DNA from: Cliona cf. orientalis
Taxonomy: Eukaryota; Porifera; Demospongiae; Clionaida; Clionaidae
DNA length: 64,000 nt
Direction: 5' to 3'
Assembly: GCA_963930775.1 (NCBI GenBank)
Contig: OZ005689.1
Span: 28,160,044 to 28,224,043, forward strand
Shown: positions 34,958 to 45,597 of the stretch, piece by piece
How positions within the stretch are numbered: the stretch's first letter is position 1
Layout: each line of letters begins with the position of its first letter
Notes under the pieces: model-generated
Database searches by the model: none
What the model saw: only the letters and a program-made list of their open reading frames with translations
Told to the model about the DNA's origin: nothing
Made by a program: the position numbers and the translations under genes

Positions 34958-36900
34958 TCAGTCAATGAGGTCACGGTCACGGTCACCCTCATCATCTTCT
35001 TCTGGATTAGCTCCATCCAAGAGAGGGGCAATACCCGTCAGGAAGTCATCCAGGCCATTCACTTTGCAGGTCTCAACATATGCTCTGTCACTCCTGCACC
35101 TCGGACACGTCCTCGACTGCCCCTGCTCCCCACGATACCACGTGTCAACGCACTGCTGACACCCCAAGATATTCTTACAGCATTTGGCAAAAATGACTGG
35201 CGGCGTCATTGGGGTAGCTTGGCAAATGCTACATTTGAATGTATCGTAGAGTAGGTTTCTCAGACCGAGGGGAACCGACATGCTGCTGGTCAGCCGAAAC
35301 ACCTTTGACATGGTGTCCTTCATCTCCCTTATGTCATCGGACATGATGGACAGCTTGGCAGCTTCAGCTGTACGTTTACGCCTGGTAATGGGTGTGGGCA
35401 ACTCCTCTTCTGAATCAGAAGATGGAATGCTGATGATATTGGCAGACAATCGCTTTCTCGACTCCTTCAGGTCGGACTCTTTCACCGCATACAACTTCCG
35501 GCTACCCACTTTCCAGAACTTGAGCCCTACACAAAAATAATAGCACTTCATTCATATACCGGCAGTACCAATAATAATTATTTACCATGAGTTCCCGAGC
35601 TGTCGTCAAGCTTTAAACCATCTGAAGTCACCAGGTTGTAGTCCAACCCCCACTTGCGTTGGACTGCTGAAGAGACATAGTTCACATTGGCAGTTGCTTC
35701 GGTCACGTCCACGAACGTCTGATTGTGCGCCATGAACTCCAACTTCCCATTAGCCAGCCGCTTGACTGATGCCTGAATAACTTTAACGTTGATGGACTGG
35801 GTCTTCCTCATGGTTGGCACTGATTGCGTCCCAGAAGTCGATGGCTCGTTGGCAAGGGAAGATATGGCGGCCACTCTCCCAGCAGATGGAGCACTAGCAA
35901 AGGACTGTCCCTGCATGGGAGAACCCATTGCAACGAGATCCGTGATCAGGACCCCCACGTCAGCACTCAGGACGAAGTGTGCGTTCTGTAAATCAGGGAA
36001 GAAGGCTCTACTACCACCCTCCTCGCGTAGCCACACTGTCGATGGATCAAGCTGCACATAAATAATAGCACCATGGATAGCTTTTTCGTCAAGAGGGAAA
36101 TTCTAGCATGGGGTAGCGTAGCCAAACTAGTGGGCAGGGGCCATGCTCCCCCAGGAAAATTTTGAAATGTTACTACCTCTGTGGTTTCTGAAACCACATA
36201 ATTATTATTATATACACGTTATTGTCTTTAATCACATTATCATCATACTTGGTAATTTTAGTGGGTGGGGGAATCCCGGCCCAGGGTGCCCCCCCCTGTA
36301 CTTAATGTACTCACAATGCCTTGCACATGAATGCAGTACAGACCATCGCTGTATGTTTATTAACAGTGGCGTAGGCAGGGGGGGTGCTCAGGGGGCTCGA
36401 GCACCCCCCTCTGCTCTTGGCCTAGTCATGCCTAGTTCACATAGTCCATAGAACAGCCTCATCCAGCACCCCCTTGGCTACTCCAAACTATCATCTACTA
36501 CAAAAAAACAGCTTAGAAGATAGTTAGAAACTTATCTCATCCCAAGATTCGGCCGAAAACCTTGAGCTAGCTCGCTAGCTACATTCAGAACGCGTTCTCT
36601 TTGACAATTTGAACTTCGACCTTGACGGTTAATAAGTGGGCGTGGCTTAAAATTTTGCGCGCGTACTCCAGCACCCCCTTACCTAAAATCCTGGCTACGC
36701 CCCTGATTAATATGAATGTCCCTCCCCCCCCCCCCGACGCATAGGCCAGTCATAGTACATAATTTATAGTGATAATCACTCACTGAAAAAACCCTGGCGA
36801 TGGACGACGGTGTCACTTGAGCCACATCTAGTTCTATAGCTTGCTGTCCTTCCCGAGACACACGCACATGGTCTACCAGGGCAAATCTCGAAGATGCCAT
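34958..36900 (-). CDS. RING-finger protein, left copy (383 aa)
   Basis: Exons on the minus strand: 36900-36784, 36051-35586 and 35526-34958. Donors are GTGAGT and GTAAAT, phases 0 and 1, stop at 34958-34960. The N-terminal region (MASSRFALVDHVRVS.., about 120 aa) is globular and unrecognised. The middle is Ser/Thr-rich with a basic TRRKR patch near 243-247, and the C-terminus is an acidic EEDDEGDRDRD tail. Residues 293-338 hold C-x2-C, CC, C-x2-C and C-x2-C with a WYRGEQGQ segment, a RING/U-box-like cross-brace zinc site, so E3 ubiquitin ligase activity is the likely role. The start could instead be the in-frame ATG at 37020, adding 40 residues. It faces integrase exon 1 across about 260 bp, suggesting a shared two-way promoter. 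Confidence 0.75.
36364..36705. mobile_element. MITE nested in RING intron 1, left arm
   Basis: CAGTGGCGTAGGCAGG at the left and CCTGGCTACGCCCCTG at the right, flanked by ATTAA. The same insertion occurs in the right arm (38942-39296), so it predates the inverted duplication or was spread by conversion between arms. Confidence 0.75.
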
Positions 36901-37163
36901 GTCAAACCCCGAGTAGTGACACACTGTCGGTAGCGAGGCGCGCAAAGTTTGTAATAGCAGTGGCTGTGCTGCACAGATTCTGTCACTTTTTTTTTTATCG
37001 AAGATGTTCCTCCACAGCACAGTCGGGCAAGGCCAAGATCAGCACGAATCTATACTAGCGCGCGCACTTTTGGCGGGTACTGGGCAATTATTACTATCGC
37101 GACCTTTGGCCTCTCAAAGTGCGCTTTAATCAGAAAATTAGTTTGAATTGATCCGAGACTCTG
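36901..37163. promoter_or_regulatory. Divergent intergenic region, RING gene and integrase (left)
   Basis: A 263 bp gap between the RING start and the oppositely facing integrase start, repeated in the right arm (38481-38743). No promoter motif could be named. The call rests only on the divergent layout. Confidence 0.35.
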
Positions 37164-37397
37164 ATGATGGCGACACTGGCAACGATACCTGGTATTCATT
37201 CCCTGGTTATGAAGTTAATTGTGCAGGATAGAAAAAGCTATCAGCATGTCAGCGACGTCCTAAAAAGACGGTATCCCATGTTGAGAGGACTGAGTTCGAG
37301 AAGTGTCCGACGGTTCTGTGAGGCCTACAGTATTCACGCCACGTCTCGCATATCGGATTATGATTTGGATGCATCTGTTCGACACTGTATAACTAGG
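37164..37397 (+). CDS. Integrase first exon, left arm
   Basis: 78 codons from MMATLATIPG to CITR, followed by GTAAGT in phase 0. The segment SYQHVSDVLKRRY..GLSSRSVRRFC looks like the helix-turn-helix region that precedes the rve catalytic core in animal integrase core domain proteins. The same exon is in the right arm. In this arm it could splice on to the central exons, but no catalytic-core exon lies between. Confidence 0.6.
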
Positions 37398-37481
37398 GTA
37401 AGTATTCTGTAATAAAATTAACAATAATGATGAAGGCTATAGAAGAGGTGTGCAGGAATGGTCTGAGGTAGTGTATGACTG

Positions 37482-38161
37482 AAATTAGCGTGACGGTATA
37501 TCGGGAAGTTTTTTTGTTGGTGCAGATTTTCAAATTTCTTGCCAAAAAGCCTACAGAATATTTTGATTGCTAGCCTTGACCTGCTAGACCTAGTCTCGCG
37601 GAGCCAGACCCTTACGCGCGGGGAGAGGGTCTGGTGACTTGCTATACACGGAGTTGTTCTGCTGGAATGCAATAATTGGCCAATCACATGATTGAAAGAC
37701 TTTGGGTTGAAATAAACTCAAGGATAAATTATCCTGTAAAGCAAGTGCTAGTGGAGATGGACAACAACGGAGACATAAACATGGCGGATAGTCTACACAG
37801 GTACTGTGTGTTGTGGATAGCTATTGAGGTACTTAAAAAAGGAGCTGAAACCTTCATTTGTTCTTGGAATAGTCACACTATTCCTGGTAAGACCATGATT
37901 GCATGGACTATAATAATATTAAATTTTGTGTTACACGTATTTTGTGTATGCATGACATTATAGGAAGAAGGAGAGGTGGAATGCGTAGTCATGTACCCAA
38001 TGAAGTGATGAGAACAAACAATAGAATAGCTCGAGTTGACATGAGACATGTACCAAGTCCTCACCACGCTGTCAGAATGTACCATGAAGAGGGAGGGAGG
38101 ATTTCTGATGAAACTTATTTTGGGGACGATCCTATTTGTGCTGATCTTACTAAGTGCTCAA
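37482..38161. other. Unique centre of the palindrome
   Basis: 680 bp present once. Its left part (37482-37681) is non-coding and contains a short inverted GGGTCTGG / CCAGACCC pair (37609-37633). The rest is integrase 3' coding sequence. Confidence 0.7.
37682..38160 (+). pseudogene. Integrase C-terminal exons, catalytic core missing
   Basis: Exon 37682-37886 starts NHMIERLWVEINSR and ends SWNSHTIPG; then GTAAGA, an acceptor at 37962-37963, and an exon from 37964 (RRRGGMRSHVPNEVMR..) that runs into the inverted arm. The N-x3-ER-W block matches the stretch around the third acidic residue of DDE/rve integrases, and IPGRRRGG is a typical family end. The two catalytic Asp residues should lie between SVRRFC and NHMIER, but only about 280 bp of non-coding DNA is there. 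No AG acceptor directly precedes NHM and a TAA stop is in frame at 37673, so a deletion junction is likely. This copy cannot encode a working integrase. Confidence 0.6.
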
Positions 38162-38246
38162 TCAGTCATACACTACCTCAGACCATTCCTGCACACCTCT
38201 TCTATAGCCTTCATCATTATTGTTAATTTTATTACAGAATACTTAC

Positions 38247-38480
38247 CCTAGTTATACAGTGTCGAACAGATGCATCCAAATCATAATCCGATATGCGAGA
38301 CGTGGCGTGAATACTGTAGGCCTCACAGAACCGTCGGACACTTCTCGAACTCAGTCCTCTCAACATGGGATACCGTCTTTTTAGGACGTCGCTGACATGC
38401 TGATAGCTTTTTCTATCCTGCACAATTAACTTCATAACCAGGGAATGAATACCAGGTATCGTTGCCAGTGTCGCCATCAT
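38247..38480 (-). CDS. Integrase first exon, right arm
   Basis: Protein identical to that of 37164-37397, read on the minus strand. Downstream (toward the centre) it meets the 3' exons in antisense orientation, so it can never splice to them. It is a dead-end exon. Confidence 0.6.
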
Positions 38481-38743
38481 CAGAGTCTCGGATCAATTCA
38501 AACTAATTTTCTGATTAAAGCGCACTTTGAGAGGCCAAAGGTCGCGATAGTAATAATTGCCCAGTACCCGCCAAAAGTGCGCGCGCTAGTATAGATTCGT
38601 GCTGATCTTGGCCTTGCCCGACTGTGCTGTGGAGGAACATCTTCGATAAAAAAAAAAGTGACAGAATCTGTGCAGCACAGCCACTGCTATTACAAACTTT
38701 GCGCGCCTCGCTACCGACAGTGTGTCACTACTCGGGGTTTGAC

Positions 38744-40692
38744 ATGGCATCTTCGAGATTTGCCCTGGTAGACCATGTGCGTGTGTCTCGGGAAGGACAG
38801 CAAACTATAGAACTAGATGTGGCTCAAGTGACACCGTCGTCCATCGCCAGGGTTTTTTCAGTGAGTGATTATCACTATAAATTATGTACTATGACTGGCC
38901 TATGCGTCGGGGGGGGGGGGGGGAGGGACATTCATATTAATCAGGGGCGTAGCCAGGATTTTAGGTAAGGGGGTGCTGGAGTACGCGCGCGAAGTGCGCG
39001 CGCAAAATTTTAAGCCACGCCCACTTATTAACCGTCAAGGTCGAAGTTCAAATTGTCAAAGAGAACGCGTTCTGAATGTAGCTAGCGAGCTAGCTCAAGG
39101 TTTTCGGCCGAATCTTGGGATGAGATAAGTTTCTAACTATCTTCTAAGCTGTTTTTTTGTAGTAGATGATAGTTTGGAGTAGCCAAGGGGGTGCTGGATG
39201 AGGCTGTTCTATGGACTATGTGAACTAGGCATGACTAGGCCAAGAGCAGAGGGGGGTGCTCGAGCCCCCTGAGCACCCCCCCTGCCTACGCCACTGTTAA
39301 TAAACATACAGCGATGGTCTGTACTGCATTCATGTGCAAGGCATTGTGAGTACATTAAGTACAGGGGGGGCACCCTGGGCCGGGATTCCCCCACCCACTA
39401 AAATTACCAAGTATGATGATAATGTGATTAAAGACAATAACGTGTATATAATAATAATTATGTGGTTTCAGAAACCACAGAGGTAGTAACATTTCAAAAT
39501 TTTCCTGGGGGAGCATGGCCCCTGCCCACTAGTTTGGCTACGCTACCCCATGCTAGAATTTCCCTCTTGACGAAAAAGCTATCCATGGTGCTATTATTTA
39601 TGTGCAGCTTGATCCATCGACAGTGTGGCTACGCGAGGAGGGTGGTAGTAGAGCCTTCTTCCCTGATTTACAGAACGCACACTTCGTCCTGAGTGCTGAC
39701 GTGGGGGTCCTGATCACGGATCTCGTTGCAATGGGTTCTCCCATGCAGGGACAGTCCTTTGCTAGTGCTCCATCTGCTGGGAGAGTGGCCGCCATATCTT
39801 CCCTTGCCAACGAGCCATCGACTTCTGGGACGCAATCAGTGCCAACCATGAGGAAGACCCAGTCCATCAACGTTAAAGTTATTCAGGCATCAGTCAAGCG
39901 GCTGGCTAATGGGAAGTTGGAGTTCATGGCGCACAATCAGACGTTCGTGGACGTGACCGAAGCAACTGCCAATGTGAACTCAGCAGTCCAACGCAAGTGG
40001 GGGTTGGACTACAACCTGGTGACTTCAGATGGTTTAAAGCTTGACGACAGCTCGGGAACTCATGGTAAATAATTATTATTGGTACTGCCGGTATATGAAT
40101 GAAGTGCTATTATTTTTGTGTAGGGCTCAAGTTCTGGAAAGTGGGTAGCCGGAAGTTGTATGCGGTGAAAGAGTCCGACCTGAAGGAGTCGAGAAAGCGA
40201 TTGTCTGCCAATATCATCAGCATTCCATCTTCTGATTCAGAAGAGGAGTTGCCCACACCCATTACCAGGCGTAAACGTACAGCTGAAGCTGCCAAGCTGT
40301 CCATCATGTCCGATGACATAAGGGAGATGAAGGACACCATGTCAAAGGTGTTTCGGCTGACCAGCAGCATGTCGGTTCCCCTCGGTCTGAGAAACCTACT
40401 CTACGATACATTCAAATGTAGCATTTGCCAAGCTACCCCAATGACGCCGCCAGTCATTTTTGCCAAATGCTGTAAGAATATCTTGGGGTGTCAGCAGTGC
40501 GTTGACACGTGGTATCGTGGGGAGCAGGGGCAGTCGAGGACGTGTCCGAGGTGCAGGAGTGACAGAGCATATGTTGAGACCTGCAAAGTGAATGGCCTGG
40601 ATGACTTCCTGACGGGTATTGCCCCTCTCTTGGATGGAGCTAATCCAGAAGAAGATGATGAGGGTGACCGTGACCGTGACCTCATTGACTGA
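38744..40692 (+). CDS. RING-finger protein, right copy (380 aa)
   Basis: Exons 38744-38860, 39608-40064 and 40124-40692, matching the left copy. Exon 2 is 9 bp shorter (the residues after NVN are SAVQ, against YVSSAVQ at left). One substitution gives Thr for Ala in the EGQQ.IELD segment of exon 1. The frame and all zinc ligands are intact in both copies, so two outward-facing, probably functional RING genes are retained while the integrase is broken. An in-frame ATG lies upstream at 38624. Confidence 0.75.
38942..39296. mobile_element. MITE nested in RING intron 1, right arm
   Basis: Mirror of 36364-36705. It is about 12 bp longer owing to an extra GCGCGAAGTGCG-like segment near 38990. Confidence 0.75.
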
Positions 40693-41072
40693 TGCTGGAT
40701 AAGGCTAGTGACCAGGCTATCGGCAGCCACATCAATGATATTAATTTTGAACTGAAATCTCGTTGGAGACTATTCCATTCCTATGCTGAAATATCATTGG
40801 AAACTATTCTATTCCTATACCTAAATCTCGATCATTGGAAACTATTCTATTCCTATACTGATATATTATTATCATTGAACCTATGTGATTTGTATTGAAA
40901 CTAGTCATTATGGAGCACTTTATTTGGAATAATCACGAGTCATGTGATTTTCATGTGAACTTATAGTGGGTGGAGAGTGGTTATACGTATAACAGCATTA
41001 ATAATGAACTTAAATTCAGCCTCCAATTTGCATAATATTATGTGACATTGTATCATAGCATAAAGATTTTAA

Positions 41073-41734
41073 AATTTGACATTCATTTTCACCCACATTG
41101 CAAACTTGAATGCTGTAGCTACAGAATTGAGGCATTAAAAATAGACTCTAAAATTCAATTTTCAATTTTAAACTGGGAATTGAAAATGGAACGCAAGATT
41201 AGTGATCTGTGATTGTTTAAAAAAGAATTAATTGCATTTTGAATGGCAACTTCTGACAAATATTTCAATAAAATGAAAATTGGACTGGACACTTTAATTT
41301 TTAATTTTCTGATGTAACGGTTGTTGAGGAGTGCCAAAATAGACATCTTTCGATTTTTTAAGCAATAAAATGACAACTGGACCAACTATACACTCACCCA
41401 TCATCTACGTTTATTTCAATAGTCTCCTTTGTGCCTGTGTTGATATCTCTCGTTATGACCTGAACGGGAATTAATCCTTATTGTTTCAGCCAGTTCAAGG
41501 AAGCTTCACAGCCTTCTTTTCTATTCCGCTTTAGATCCTACTTGTAACAAATACTGTGATTTGATTGGTTAAACTGAAGTATCTATCCTTCATAGAAAAT
41601 CATGTAAGCTCTATAGAAAATCATGTAAAGCTCTGTAGAAAATCATGTAAATTTTCTTGCCTATGGTTAGGGTTGTTGCTAGGCAGCAGTTTATATGTCT
41701 AGCTTTTGGGCATTGTTGCTAGGATCTAAACATG
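41073..41734. other. Stretch without a supported gene
   Basis: AT-rich, with several overlapping TTTAAAATT-like blocks. A 76-codon frame on the minus strand (41155-41385) is low-complexity. The region also holds a short AAATCATGTAA triple repeat at about 41598-41652. Confidence 0.35.
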
Positions 41735-41868
41735 TTAGACACTGCTTAGTCGGTTTGTACGTGATTTAGAAGACCTCAGGGCTCAGTAGAACCCTCGCTT
41801 CGCTCGGGATTCTACACAGAGCCCTTTGGTCTTCTAAATCACGTAGAAACCTCCTAAACAGTGTCTAA
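41735..41868. mobile_element. Fold-back element FB1, copy 2
   Basis: Same arms as 13969-14088. The centre reads CTCGCTTCGCTCGGG here. It directly adjoins the coiled-coil fragment. Confidence 0.75.
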
Positions 41869-41882
41869 CTATTATTGATCCT

Positions 41883-42290
41883 TCATTGGTGTGGTTTTGA
41901 ATATTCAGCAATTGGCTTTCTTAAGGGTTCCGTCGCTTTTTGCTGAAGTTGGAGGGCACTATTTTGAACCTTAAGAGAGTTGTTTTCTTGAAATAGTGAG
42001 TCGTGCTCTTTCTGAAGACTCTCCTCCTTTTGTAAGGTGGTATTCTGTCCTCGTAAAATATCGTTATGTTCTTGAAGGGAGCTGTTCTCACGAACCACGC
42101 TGGCACTTTGTTCCTGGAGATGACATAGCTGCTCTTGTGGAGAACCCTGCTGTTCTATAGGAGTCATTTTCATGTTGAAGGGAGTGATTTTCTGCATGTA
42201 GAGAATGATTTTCTTCTTGAAGGATGCTGTTTTGCTGATGTAGTTTCAGCTCGTCGACTCGAACAGAAAATTTCCAGGATCCTTGAAGAA
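41883..42290 (-). pseudogene. Frameshifted coiled-coil gene fragment
   Basis: Two frames carry one continuous heptad pattern. Upstream (about 42270-42170): DELKLHQQNSILQEENHS and two further LxxEN heptads. Then in the next frame: LQEQSASVVRENSSLQ through QNSALQLQQKA, ending SKPHQ and a stop at 41883. The repeated LQxEN unit predicts a parallel coiled coil. One or two missing bases near 42165 break the frame. It is a decayed gene or fragment that has not been identified further. Confidence 0.5.
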
Positions 42291-42339
42291 ACGCTGCCCT
42301 TTGTCAACCACCTTGAAACTTTTTTTCTACCATAATTAT

Positions 42340-43837
42340 AGCGAGCTCTACGGATGAGAATACGACTGAGTCTTGTTGTGCATCTTAGTACGATACCTAG
42401 CTTTTCTCCGATAGTTTCTAGCTATTCATGTACCGTTTCTTCGGCAGGAGAGATTGCATCCAAGTGGGTGAGTTCATAGATGAACCGACTGCAGAGCAAA
42501 ATAATATTGAGGATGATATACTCTTCAATGGACTAGGCTACATGCATATTTACCATTAACAGGGATGATAGGTTGTGAGGGAGGGGGGTGTTAGAGCATA
42601 GATTATGAATATATGGTTAGACCATGCATGCTGTGACTGAAGTTGGGTGCTAAAATTTAATATACACAGCCACAGATATAAGTGATTTAATAGCCGTAGT
42701 TCAGAAAGTAGTCTTTCCCCAACGTACAGGTGCTTATCCGGATACCTAAATACATAGCTGTGAGGCCCTTTGTAGCTATCAGCAGCTTGTAGTCGAGATC
42801 ATAAAACCGCCGTAATGAATATCTTACTTTGTGAGAAGATAATCAATGAAGCTGTCCACCAACACACATAGGAGTACAACCAGTACGAGGATGATCTTTC
42901 CTTTCATCTTACAGCTGGCCGATCGGAGGTGCTGATTCAGTGGTAATTAAAGTTTGCTTTGTAGATTTGGAACTGTTCCACCTTAGCCCCTCCCACTTGG
43001 GTGAAAAACCATCCAACGTAACTAACTGTGATATCACTACAAAGGTATTTCATTATAGAACTGTGGACTGCGTTGGATTTTGGATTGTTCACTTAAGTTC
43101 TGCAATAATTCACAATCACTTCATGTCTCTCTGCTCAGAATGTATTTCCCTATTGCTAGAAGAGCATGAAAATGACAGAAGTAAAATGATATTAAATTTT
43201 ACTATTTCTACCTACCTACATCCAAACGCATAAAATGATCTAAATTTTAATGGACTGGGTTGGAATTTTTCAATTTTGGGTCCAGATTGGTGCAATCTTT
43301 AAGAAAAGCACATTTTTACATACATAACTTCAACTGGTGTTATGTTGATATTATGGTTCTTCAGTGGTGTGGATTGGCGTAAAAGATGTATAAATCATCA
43401 TAGTTGCCAACCTTATAAGAAATGGATGCGGGACAGATGAGCTAACGCGTGCGAAATTTTGGGGCCACGCCCATTTTTGCATTGCCACACCCACTATTTG
43501 GCAACGTCCGCGACTATGCATAAAAATCCACCTACCACGCCCACTAAATCACGAGATATACGGACAAAAACAGGGTAGTATACTAAGGTTAGGCTTATGC
43601 CACACCCCTTTCGTGCATTGTAAGTAGTGACGTACTATGATGTCAGCAGAGGGGGAATTCAGGACAAGAGCGGGACATATCCAATATTTTCGGGACTGTC
43701 CCGCCAGTTTCGGGACAGTTGGCAACTATGAATCATTAACAATGAGCACTAGTTCTGCATATGAAATAATTAGTTATTGCACATTCATGATTATACTATT
43801 TCAGACCTGAAGACAGTGACAGTCACACAGTGAAACA
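42340..43837. other. Stretch without a supported gene
   Basis: A 97-codon frame at 42940-43233 (+) has no recognisable features. 43480-43720 has CACGCCC-rich, repeat-like sequence ending TTTCGGGACAGTTGG. No confident element boundaries. Confidence 0.3.
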
Positions 43838-45447
43838 CTACATATCTAACAGAGAAATAATCTTGTTGGGATAGTAAGCCAAATACTTTGTACCATTCAG
43901 TGAGAATAGTAAACATCTATCAATGATAGTGCATGGCATAATGAACATCATGCTAACTTCTCTGTTAACTTTCTGTAGATGAGTAGCTGGAGATAGTACT
44001 TCCACTAAAGCAACCTCAATAACAGATACAGCAGCAAATTGGATCCACTGACGTGCTTGAATTTGAAGAGCTATGAAGTACAGCACACAGGCATATAGAA
44101 TTTGATCATCACTTGTTTGATGTATGAATTGACTCTAGCCGAGGCTCTCTTGTATGAATATTCACTTGCTGCTAAATGTAAATGCTGCCAATGTAACATA
44201 TAGGACTTATATGCATGATTTGGCTGAAACACTTTCAAGCAATCAGGGAGTGTGCTAACAGCGATGAAATCTGAAGGTCCGCTCTGCCATCTGCCCTCAA
44301 AATATCTTGTCTTCTTTATATTCCTGGTGTATGAACAAATTTTAATTACAAAGGCTCAGCCTAATATGGATGCATGGGCTTTAGCATTCATTTAATAGCA
44401 GCCAAACTATATTATACTAGAGCACCACAGACCCTTTTGCTCGTATCTATGTTGATAGCAGCCGAACTATATACTAGAGCACAATACAGCCCTCACCCCA
44501 TTCATATCTGTGTTGATAGCAGCTGAGTTGTACTAGAGCAACACAGATCATTCATCCCATCAGATTCTTCATTAGTTAGCCAGCTGGATAGTGGAGATTG
44601 AACCCAGGGCCTCCTGCTTATGCTGCAGGTGCTCTAACCACTGAGCTACGGAGCCACCTGAGCAATTTCACTCCAGCTTTAAGGGTGATAAACAATCCTA
44701 TACCCAAACTGGTGCTAGATGAGTCTGTCGGGGTAATTAAATCACCAAAAACTGAACACCAACATCGGTAGAGACATGATAGTTCATTAATAATTTAATA
44801 TTAAGCATGGCCTATGATAGCAGATTAAATTATCACACCTGACATGTGGGAACAAGTTTGCACCTTAATAGTCCTCTGCGATTTTCAAATGTTGGACATG
44901 TATCAATATTCTAACATGACAGTACATGCACCTGCCAAATCTGTGCACGGTTATAGCACAGTAAGAGATTTTATGCTAACCGTGTTTCAGTTCTTTCATT
45001 AGTTCTTTGGCTATTGGTGACATATCCTCAACCTCTTCCAGTTTCGGCAAATACTGAATAGCGATGTAGCTGAAGAGAACCTACATACAATGTTAAAATA
45101 TTCTAACTGATATAGTGCATACTTCAGCATAGGCCTGTATGGAGACATAATAGTATAATAATATTATTATGTAGCCTATAAGACCATGCTCTTTCAAGGA
45201 GAGCCACAGATTTTATTAGTCATAGAGGATCTATAGCTAAATATTCTGAAAGTAGAGTATAAACAGTTACATAATTTAGTTGGCCATGTAAGTATATGAT
45301 ATCAAGTACCTGGTTACTTAGTACGATGAAAAAGATGCTTAAGATCTCCGATACAATGCATGATTTGAGAATGAGTGTTTGAGCACAAAAGTTTTGTGAC
45401 ACCCCACTTGTCACGTATCCTAAGTAAGTATTGAGCATAAGTTGCAA
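43838..45447 (-). CDS. Small predicted three-exon gene, unknown function
   Basis: Minus-strand exons 45447-45310, 45080-44981 and 44070-43838 join in agreeing phases (0, then 1) to a product of about 155 aa ending at 43838. The junction of exons 1 and 2 lies in a hydrophobic stretch (LSIFFIVLSNQ / VLFSYIAIQYLP) that could be a membrane helix. Exon 2 continues as a charged helix (KLEEVEDMSPIAKELMKEL), and exon 3 has another hydrophobic helix (FAAVSVIEVALVEVL). The second donor, GTTAGC, is weak. It might be the 3' part of a larger gene. Not recognised. Confidence 0.35.
44580..44655 (-). pseudogene. tRNA-Met-like relic or SINE head
   Basis: On the minus strand: TAGCTCAGTGGTTAGAGC (perfect A box and D arm), a 5 bp stem CCTGC/GCAGG around AGCATAA (compare CTCATAA of elongator tRNA-Met), then GGGTTCAATC as B box. 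The acceptor ends do not pair, T33 is lost and the T stem is weak. It is not a working tRNA. Confidence 0.6.
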
Positions 45448-45597
45448 TTGCTAAAGTAATCCATAGCTAATAATGTTTATGCATAACTTATTCCTGGTCA
45501 CTCCCATGTTTTCAATGCTACATGCAGAAATATTGAAATGTGGGAGTGGCATGGGGACAGGGCTAAGTGCTTAAGCTATCATTGTTTGGTGTAATAG

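Larger units (their letters stand above)
34578..37481 (+). repeat. Left arm of the palindrome
   Basis: A 2,904 bp arm. The outer 330 bp contain near-tandem GGAATAGAATAGTTTCC blocks (34795-34885). Then follow the RING gene, the nested MITE, the divergent intergenic stretch and integrase exon 1. The arm stops within the intron after that exon, at GTATGACTGA. Confidence 0.85.
34578..41072. mobile_element. Palindromic RING/integrase element, TTAA-flanked
   Basis: The left arm 34578-37481 and right arm 38162-41072 are inverted copies of each other around a 680 bp centre. The ends read TTAA-AATCTTTATGCTATG on both sides. TTAA at 34578-34581 and 41069-41072 is consistent with a TTAA target, and a related repeat at 26855 carries the intact target context. 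The arms differ by indels (9 bp in RING exon 2, about 12 bp and homopolymer lengths in a nested MITE) and a few substitutions. Each arm has one complete RING gene pointing outward and one integrase first exon pointing inward. The centre holds integrase 3' exons only. TTAA targets are known for piggyBac-like elements, whereas the encoded enzyme is of the rve integrase type, so either the target reading or the enzyme link needs testing. Confidence 0.8.
38162..41072 (-). repeat. Right arm of the palindrome
   Basis: Inverted copy of the left arm, 2,911 bp. It has the integrase exon on the minus strand at 38480-38247 and the RING gene on the plus strand. All splice sites match the left arm. Confidence 0.85.

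Noticed and set aside
35280-36061. Open frames on the plus strand opposite the left RING gene (and mirror frames in the right arm)
   Set aside because: Antisense shadows. The minus-strand (left) reading has matching splice phases and zinc ligands; the antisense has neither.
34578-41072. Pure assembly hairpin artefact
   Set aside because: The arms differ by in-frame and other indels, and the centre contains unique, correctly spliced coding sequence. It cannot be fully excluded without reads.
44580-44655. Functional tRNA-Met
   Set aside because: The A and B boxes are good, but the acceptor stem does not pair and the base at position 33 is not T.
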